A stretch of DNA of 11,870 nt. It comes from Clostridiales bacterium (lineage in GTDB: Bacteria; Bacillota; Clostridia; Lutisporales; Lutisporaceae). The stretch is from contig DUSG01000238.1 in the NCBI GenBank assembly GCA_012842725.1, positions 1 through 11,870 of the forward strand, given 5' to 3'. A program made the position numbers and the translations under genes. A model generated the notes under the pieces. It saw only the letters and a program-made list of their open reading frames with translations, searched no databases and was not told the DNA's origin. Of this stretch, positions 7,528 through 11,870 are shown one piece after another; position 1 is the first letter of the stretch, and each line of letters begins with the position of its first letter.

Positions 7528-7558
7528 AAAAAATAACCGTTGGATATCAACGGTTATT
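7528..7558 (-). terminator. Rho-independent terminator of the M14 peptidase gene
   Basis: An 11-bp perfect stem (7532-7542 with 7548-7558, loop GATAT) is followed on the minus strand by six T. The TAA stop of the peptidase gene (7554-7556) lies inside the first stem arm, so translation ends within the hairpin. Confidence 0.92.
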
Positions 7559-8828
7559 GTATTACAGCCGCCAAAAGCAATAAACCTTCGTTGTCATCAT
7601 ATATGGTTGGAAATTGAGATATGGGTAGCGGATTTCTACCTCTACCAACTTCTATAGTAAAGCCTGGTCTTCTAAATTCCTGTATAAACCAATCTTTATA
7701 ACCTGCGTAGGAAGCTATGCCTACTGTTTGATCCAATGCATAGCCGCTGGCTCTGGACAAGGCTTGACCGATTCTCAAGCTTTCAGGTGGAGCCAAATTC
7801 ATAAAGTTCCAATAAATTACTTCACCTTGACTGTGATATGCCAATACCAATCTTGGGTCTATAGCATAAGTGAGGTCCCTGACAGCTCTGGTTTCAGGTT
7901 CAGAGAAGGGCTCTGGGCCTGAATACCTTGTAGGTCCTGGACCGGTTATTCCATACAAAGCTTCTGCTTCTTTGGATTGTTGCCAAGCAGCATCATAATT
8001 GTGATTCAAGTCCACACCTCTTATGTTGGCCTGCCAAACCTCGGAAAAAGGTCTTCCTGTCCTGTTCCACTGTAGCAATTGATTATAATACGGGTTATCT
8101 CTTTGTAGTCCGTTTAATACCAAATCCACTCCATCAGGATTTACCATGGGAAGAATGTATATGGTGCTTCTATCAAATAATCTTCTGATATTATAACCTC
8201 TGATGGCACGGTCTTCTGCATAAGCCCTTGCATAGTTTTCAACAAATTTCATCAGTACTACCGTCGTAATCCATTCCAAAGCATGATGGGCCGCGTTGAA
8301 GAAAACTCTGTTGGGGCCATTGCCAAGCTTGAGATAATACAATTCCTTGCCTAATACACTTTGCCCCGCTGAACCTATTTCTATAAAAGGATACAACCTT
8401 CTAATGGCATTGATATCCCTCTCGAGTATTTCATAAGTATAATCGATACGTGTATCGACTATATCTAACCAAGGAATCAGAATTCGTGATCCAACCTGCA
8501 ATCTTTCAGGTACAATTCCGGGATTTGCGGACATAATCCTGGCAACGCTTGTGCCATAATTTAAGGCAATCCTGTATAATGTATCACCAGGCCTTATCGT
8601 ATACACGGAGTATCCCATAAGCAATGGTTCCATGGCGCTGAATGTCATTGGTCCAACTATGCCATCCACGGTAAGTCCATAATCCCTTTGAAAAGCCCGT
8701 ACTGCATTTGCGGTACCTGAACCAAATATGCCATCTATTGCTCCGGAATAATAACCAAGCCTTAGCAATAAGGATTGTACTTCCTTAACATCTGTACCAC
8801 GAGAACCAATCCTTAATGTTCTCATCAT
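7554..8828 (-). CDS. Peptidoglycan-binding LysM M14 metallopeptidase (gamma-D-glutamyl-L-diamino acid endopeptidase type)
   Basis: Probable zinc peptidase cutting the gamma-D-Glu to diamino acid bond in peptidoglycan stem peptides, like Lysinibacillus endopeptidase I and Bacillus YqgT. The 424 residues comprise a PG_binding_1 domain (about 5-68), one LysM domain (75-119, YTIRPGDTLYRIA) and an M14 catalytic domain (about 128-424). Zinc ligands appear as His182 and Glu185 in HHALEW and His332 in YHSQGE. Glu393 in FTIEVGRG is the catalytic base, and RGVDLNHNY (270-278) binds substrate. There is no signal peptide, so it may act inside the mother cell or forespore or leave on lysis. Two ATG codons in tandem (8826-8828, 8823-8825) follow GAGGTGAT; the second has the better spacing. 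Terminators flank it on both sides, so it appears monocistronic. Confidence 0.9.
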   Translation of the reverse strand: MMRTLRIGSRGTDVKEVQSLLLRLGYYSGAIDGIFGSGTANAVRAFQRDYGLTVDGIVGPMTFSAMEPLLMGYSVYTIRPGDTLYRIALNYGTSVARIMSANPGIVPERLQVGSRILIPWLDIVDTRIDYTYEILERDINAIRRLYPFIEIGSAGQSVLGKELYYLKLGNGPNRVFFNAAHHALEWITTVVLMKFVENYARAYAEDRAIRGYNIRRLFDRSTIYILPMVNPDGVDLVLNGLQRDNPYYNQLLQWNRTGRPFSEVWQANIRGVDLNHNYDAAWQQSKEAEALYGITGPGPTRYSGPEPFSEPETRAVRDLTYAIDPRLVLAYHSQGEVIYWNFMNLAPPESLRIGQALSRASGYALDQTVGIASYAGYKDWFIQEFRRPGFTIEVGRGRNPLPISQFPTIYDDNEGLLLLAAVIQ

Positions 8829-8865
8829 ATCACCTCACAAAAATTGCTTAGCAACTTTCCTGCAT

Positions 8866-8916
8866 AAAAAAACCATAAGCTGCACAAATACTATTATCAT
8901 CTTATGCAGCTTACGG
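8866..8916 (-). terminator. Rho-independent terminator of the E2-like acyltransferase gene
   Basis: A 12-bp stem (8873-8884 with 8905-8916, one G-U pair, 20-base loop) is followed on the minus strand by seven T. It begins about 17 bases after the stop of the gene at 8933-9793 and ends about 40 bases before the M14 peptidase start. Confidence 0.9.
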
Positions 8917-8932
8917 CCATATGTGATATGAA

Positions 8933-9793
8933 TTATTCCACATCTTGTACTATTTGTTCTAAATTGCTTTCCAATAAATAAGGATTTTCCAGATACTTTT
9001 TCATCAATTTCAGTGAGTTTGCAAAATACAATCCGTCACAAATCCTCTCATCTACTGCTATTCCCATCTCACAAACTTTTTTTATTTTTACTTCATCCTC
9101 TTCTACAACAGGTACTTTTTTTTCTTTTCCCAATGAGATAAAGATACCTGTATTGCCAAAATCATAAATATGATGATATACATAATCCAGTTTTATCGAT
9201 TTCAAATAAGTGAAAAACAATGTTGTATGAAAAGGACTTGCCTCAATTATAAAACCAGGCAGTATATTCAGCTTGTCCATTTGTTTTAAAGTACCTACCA
9301 GAAATTTTACTAAGAAATTAGGCAAGGACATAATCCTGTCAGCAATTTTATCTACATTATTGCTTGTTCCTACAGGTTTACTCTCAGCTATACCTTTATC
9401 TACAATCTCTGCAACTTCGTAAATGTTTTCGTGCCCTGTAAATGTAAATTTTACGGTAGTTTCTTCACCATAGTCCTTAAGTGTCCTTTTTATGGATAAA
9501 GATATCCAGATTCTGTTCCTCGCATAAACTCTGCTGTTCATTATGAATCTGTTTAACTGGGGCCTCTGTGCAATAACTCTGACAAATACGGCAATGAAAA
9601 GATGCAAATATGTTATTTTAAAACCTTCTTTTTGTTTTTCTTTAATATATTCATTGATAGTATCTGTAGGAATCATCATTTTGCTAAATACATGAGCATC
9701 GCTTCTTCTTGTCATCACATAGGGAATGATTTTTACAAAGGGACTAATTGTTTTCAGTCTTCTGCCATCATATCTGTGAGTTAATCTAATCAT
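8933..9793 (-). CDS. Standalone 2-oxoacid dehydrogenase E2-type acyltransferase domain, catalytic His replaced
   Basis: The 286 residues correspond to the catalytic (chloramphenicol-acetyltransferase-like) domain of dihydrolipoamide acyltransferases, without lipoyl or E3-binding domains. Family features include the N-terminal RLTHRYDGRRL region, a PxxTRRSDAHVF strand, GIFISLGK (216-223) and a C-terminal VDERICDGLYFANSL. The usual catalytic motif is DHRxxDG; here it reads DERICDG (248-254), so Glu249 stands where the catalytic His is expected while the Asp-Gly is kept. The domain may have a different chemistry or a binding role. The ATG at 9791-9793 is chosen because AAGGCGGTG lies upstream; the ATG at 9830-9832 has no ribosome binding site. 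No E1 or E3 gene is nearby, and a strong terminator follows, so it is probably transcribed alone. The true function is unknown. Confidence 0.8.
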   Translation of the reverse strand: MIRLTHRYDGRRLKTISPFVKIIPYVMTRRSDAHVFSKMMIPTDTINEYIKEKQKEGFKITYLHLFIAVFVRVIAQRPQLNRFIMNSRVYARNRIWISLSIKRTLKDYGEETTVKFTFTGHENIYEVAEIVDKGIAESKPVGTSNNVDKIADRIMSLPNFLVKFLVGTLKQMDKLNILPGFIIEASPFHTTLFFTYLKSIKLDYVYHHIYDFGNTGIFISLGKEKKVPVVEEDEVKIKKVCEMGIAVDERICDGLYFANSLKLMKKYLENPYLLESNLEQIVQDVE

Positions 9794-9855
9794 ACTGCAC
9801 CGCCTTATTCCGAGATAATCTAATTCTACCATATTATATTACAATTTTCATCATA

Positions 9856-9864
9856 ATTGTACCA
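9856..9864 (-). promoter_or_regulatory. Candidate extended -10 promoter for the E2-like gene
   Basis: The minus strand reads TGGTACAAT, an extended -10 (TGn followed by TACAAT), about 60 bases before the ATG at 9793. The matching -35 position would fall in or next to the inverted repeat at 9873-9904. A second TATAAT lies at 9833-9838 without a good -35. Confidence 0.4.
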
Positions 9865-9872
9865 TATAAAAT

Positions 9873-9904
9873 GCTGCATGAAATGTTAATACATTTTATG
9901 CAGC
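9873..9904. repeat. 13-bp-arm inverted repeat upstream of the E2-like gene
   Basis: GCTGCATGAAATG (9873-9885) and CATTTTATGCAGC (9892-9904) are inverted copies with one mismatch (G-U in plus-strand RNA) around a 6-base TTAATA loop. It lies just upstream of the candidate -10 box, where an operator would sit. Neither side has a good T-run, and no gene ends here, so a terminator role is unlikely. Its arm ATGCAGCTT also occurs in the terminator at 8866-8916. Confidence 0.65.
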
Positions 9905-10289
9905 TTCATAATCTTTACATAATCTTTATTTATATCATAATTTTATAATTTAATATAAAATAATAAATACTTTACCAAAACTTGTCACCATAAAAACCCT
10001 TTATTATTTATTAAATTTTTTATTGCATATGTTATATTGTATATTTATAATATAGTATAAAATACAATAAATAACTAAAACTGCTTATCCTTCTATTTTT
10101 TGCTTTTTCTATTTCATCTTCTAAAATTTATGGAATATTGATGCTAAGTATGACAAGAAGTGCCATGCAGAATAAGTAATTAATAAAGCATTCAGTAAAA
10201 GTCAACAATATAACAGGTAAAAGAAGGAATTCTACAATAACTAGCGAAATTTATATTTATTAGTATAAAAATACATGGAGTTGTATTAT
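9905..10289. other. AT-rich divergent intergenic region without a recognisable gene
   Basis: This stretch separates the minus-strand E2-like gene from the plus-strand gene at 10290. It is very AT-rich up to about 10080. No ORF with a credible ribosome binding site was found on either strand. It holds one long palindrome (10035-10069). Several TATAAT-like strings occur, but none pairs with a convincing -35 for the plus-strand gene. Confidence 0.6.
10035..10069. repeat. 35-bp near-perfect palindrome in the divergent intergenic region
   Basis: TATTGTAT (10035-10042) and ATACAATA (10062-10069) form 8-bp perfect arms, and the interior continues the symmetry apart from two mismatched pairs, centred at 10052. 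It could be a regulator operator or a cruciform. Such symmetry is easier to get by chance in DNA that is nearly all A and T. Confidence 0.45.
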
Positions 10290-10796
10290 ATGGATTCTAA
10301 ATCTTATATCAATTATTTGTATGACAGATATTGCATATATTATAATACCAATAGAAATGTAAATATTTTGAATGAATCCATTGATATATACGCTCATTTT
10401 AATGATGTATATGGAAGAACTCTTATCACACAAAAAGATGTAATAGATATGTTTGAAACAAATGAACATTGCTATGTAAAAAAGATTGAAAACATTGACA
10501 TGTCTTCTATAACAGCTTTCACAGAATTCTTGAAAAAAGCCGTTGATGAATTCGTCCAGCCAAAGAAAGACCATATGTGCACATACATAACAGGAGTACT
10601 TGTAACAGAATGTCCTATCGATGAAAATATTACCCAGTATGTTAAGAAGTTCAAACACAGCAAATCATATTTTTTCTCACTTCATGGATGGAGTGAAATA
10701 AGACTTCTGGTTGTAGACCCCAACAACAAGAATATAATCACCAACAGATCGGCAAAAAAGGTCATTAAGTTCTATAACTTTTTTGATAAGTTATAG
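10290..10796 (+). CDS. Uncharacterised 168-residue protein
   Basis: I do not recognise this protein. It is rich in Tyr, Asn, Lys and Ile, with no signal peptide or membrane helix, so it should be cytoplasmic. Visible segments are an aromatic N-terminus (MDSKSYINYLYDRYCIYYNT), IDIYAHFNDVYGRT, a TNEHCYVKKIE stretch, a helix around ITAFTEFLKKAVDEFV, a hydrophobic TYITGVLVTE strand and FFSLHGWSEIRLLVVD near the C-terminus. The alternation looks like a small alpha/beta fold. The ATG at 10290-10292 is chosen because GGAG lies 9 bases upstream; an in-frame ATG at 10275 overlaps that site and has none of its own. It is convergent with nothing and precedes the cstA-family gene by 69 bases on the same strand. 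A link to the transporter is plausible but not shown. Confidence 0.75.
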   Translation: MDSKSYINYLYDRYCIYYNTNRNVNILNESIDIYAHFNDVYGRTLITQKDVIDMFETNEHCYVKKIENIDMSSITAFTEFLKKAVDEFVQPKKDHMCTYITGVLVTECPIDENITQYVKKFKHSKSYFFSLHGWSEIRLLVVDPNNKNIITNRSAKKVIKFYNFFDKL

Positions 10797-10797
10797 A
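10771..10797 (+). repeat. Hairpin overlapping the stop codon of the uncharacterised gene
   Basis: A perfect 10-bp inverted repeat, TCTATAACTT (10771-10780) and AAGTTATAGA (10788-10797), with a 7-base loop TTTTGAT. The TAG stop (10794-10796) is in the second arm. No T-run follows, so alone it is not a terminator. Confidence 0.6.
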
Positions 10798-10807
10798 TTA
10801 AAACTGC

Positions 10808-10840
10808 AAAAAACTCAACTCTTAAAGGGCTGAGTCTTTT
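10808..10840 (+). terminator. Probable terminator or attenuator between the uncharacterised gene and cstA
   Basis: ACTCA (10813-10817) pairs with TGAGT (10831-10835), continued inward after one mismatch by CTCT/AGGG pairs, and outward after one mismatch by AAAA with TTTT. A short run CTTTT follows on the plus strand. It ends only about 25 bases before the cstA start, which leaves little room for a promoter after it. Confidence 0.6.
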
Positions 10841-10865
10841 AAATAAATCTTATGGGGGGTTTTAT

Positions 10866-11870
10866 ATGAACTCATTATTACTTTTACTGTTAGGCGGCAT
10901 ATTATTCCTAATCGCCTATGTCACTTATGGTGCTTTCTTGGCAAAAGCTTGGGGCATCGATCCCACTAGGAAAACTCCGGCTCACACTATGAGGGACGAT
11001 ATTGACTATTGCCCCTGCAATCCTAATGTTTTGTTAGGTCACCACTTCTCATCCATTGCCGGTGCAGGCCCTATAACAGGTCCTATACAGGCAGCCATAT
11101 TTGGATGGCTTCCGGTTTACTTATGGATAGTAATAGGAAGCATATTCGTTGGTGGCGTTCACGACTGGGGTGCTCTTTTTGCATCAGTAAGACACAAAGG
11201 TAATTCAATCGGTGAAATCATAAGAGAAAACCTTGGTCAAAAAGCAAAAATGCTATTTAACATCTATGCTTGGCTGACTATAATTCTAATCGTTGCAGCT
11301 TTTACAGACATATGTGCAGGTACATTTGCCTATAATCCGGAAGTAGGAGACCTTACAGGAGCAAGAGCAGGAACTGCATCAATCTTATTCATTATCTTAG
11401 CGATGGCATTCGGTTATTTTGTCCACAGAAAAGGTGCAAACTTAACAGTTTCTTCAATCATTGGCGTTGCCCTTTTGTTCTTATGCATATACTTAGGCTA
11501 CACATTCCCATTTATAAAACTATCTAAAATGGCATGGAATATAGTTCTTATCATCTACATCTTTGCAGCATCAACTCTCCCTGTATGGCTACTGCTTCAA
11601 CCAAGAGACTACCTGTGCTCCTTCCTGCTTTATGCAATGCTAATAGGAGGAGTGCTGGGAGTAATAATTGTAAGACCGAATATGGTTATAGCTGCTTCAA
11701 ATGGCTTCACTGTAATGCAAGGTAATTCTCCATCATATCTATTCCCGATATTGTTTGTAACAGTAGCATGTGGTGCAATATCCGGTTTCCACTCCCTAGT
11801 AGGTTCCGGTACTTCTTCCAAGCAGGTAGACAATGAAAAGGATACAAAACTTATTGGTTATGGCGGAATG
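10866..11870 (+). CDS. cstA: CstA-family carbon starvation / peptide or pyruvate transporter (C-terminus missing)
   Basis: Polytopic inner-membrane transporter of the CstA family; characterised members import peptides or pyruvate under carbon limitation. The first 335 residues are present; family members run from about 480 to 700. Family hallmarks are the first helix (LLLLLLGGILFLIAYVTYG), DYCPCNPNVLLGHHFSSIAG (47-66) with AGPITGP directly after, GVHDWGALFASVRHKG, and SGFHSLVGSGTSSKQ near the window end. At least eight hydrophobic segments are visible. The ATG at 10866-10868 is preceded by GGGGGG 6 bases upstream. The frame is open to the window edge. Two hairpins lie in the 95 bases before the gene, so expression may come by read-through from the upstream gene. 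The substrate cannot be told from sequence. Confidence 0.92.
   Translation, partial: MNSLLLLLLGGILFLIAYVTYGAFLAKAWGIDPTRKTPAHTMRDDIDYCPCNPNVLLGHHFSSIAGAGPITGPIQAAIFGWLPVYLWIVIGSIFVGGVHDWGALFASVRHKGNSIGEIIRENLGQKAKMLFNIYAWLTIILIVAAFTDICAGTFAYNPEVGDLTGARAGTASILFIILAMAFGYFVHRKGANLTVSSIIGVALLFLCIYLGYTFPFIKLSKMAWNIVLIIYIFAASTLPVWLLLQPRDYLCSFLLYAMLIGGVLGVIIVRPNMVIAASNGFTVMQGNSPSYLFPILFVTVACGAISGFHSLVGSGTSSKQVDNEKDTKLIGYGGM

Noticed and set aside
8844..8854. Small palindrome TTGCTTAGCAA upstream of the M14 peptidase
   Set aside because: Only 5-bp arms and a single copy; too short to support as an operator.
10141..10179. 12-codon plus-strand mini-ORF in the intergenic region
   Set aside because: No ribosome binding site, no conservation evidence, and short frames like this are expected by chance.
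10260..10658. 132-codon minus-strand frame opposite the uncharacterised plus-strand gene
   Set aside because: Cys, Phe, Ile and Tyr-rich translation without a ribosome binding site; the plus-strand frame has GGAG before its ATG and normal composition.
11534..11833. Short frames overlapping cstA in other frames
   Set aside because: The CstA frame is continuous across the region and carries family motifs on both sides.

Overview
The window is AT-rich, with strong GGAGG-type ribosome binding sites, a cdaA-cdaR pair, butyrate-kinase fermentation genes and a sigma-54 activator. This points to an anaerobic low-GC Firmicute of the Clostridia/Tissierellia type. Species cannot be read from the sequence. 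Apart from the right-hand end, every gene is on the minus strand, so the left part is transcribed from right to left.

Positions 1-2628 (minus) carry an acyl-phosphate ATP-forming cluster. In transcription order it is a butyrate kinase (1537-2628, TTG start), a phosphate butyryltransferase (638-1540, 4-base overlap) and a second butyrate kinase (1-608, cut by the window edge). Upstream lie a well-matched sigma-54 -24/-12 promoter (2691-2706), a rho-independent terminator (2715-2743) and a 32-bp near-perfect palindrome of TTTGCA/TGCAAA units spaced 10 bp apart (2765-2796). The gene before these (2825-4225) encodes a PAS, AAA+ and Fis-type HTH sigma-54 activator, the likely controller of the cluster. 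Together they make a self-contained module: sensor-activator, enhancer, promoter, and enzymes that turn acyl-CoA into acid plus ATP.

Positions 4277-6326 (minus) encode CdaR (four YbbR repeats) and the membrane diadenylate cyclase CdaA, which makes c-di-AMP. The usual third gene glmM is absent and the sigma-54 activator follows instead. Positions 6617-7381 encode a standalone type I 3-dehydroquinate dehydratase (aroD). Positions 7554-8828 encode a PG-binding/LysM/M14 peptidoglycan peptidase without a signal peptide. Positions 8933-9793 encode a lone 2-oxoacid dehydrogenase E2-type acyltransferase domain whose catalytic His is replaced by Glu. Clear terminators follow the last two genes.

A roughly 500-bp AT-rich divergent intergenic region (9794-10289) holds two notable inverted repeats. 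On the plus strand follow an unrecognised 168-residue protein (10290-10796), two tandem hairpins, and the first 335 residues of a CstA-family carbon-starvation/peptide or pyruvate transporter (10866 to the window end). No RNA genes, insertion sequences or CRISPR arrays were seen.
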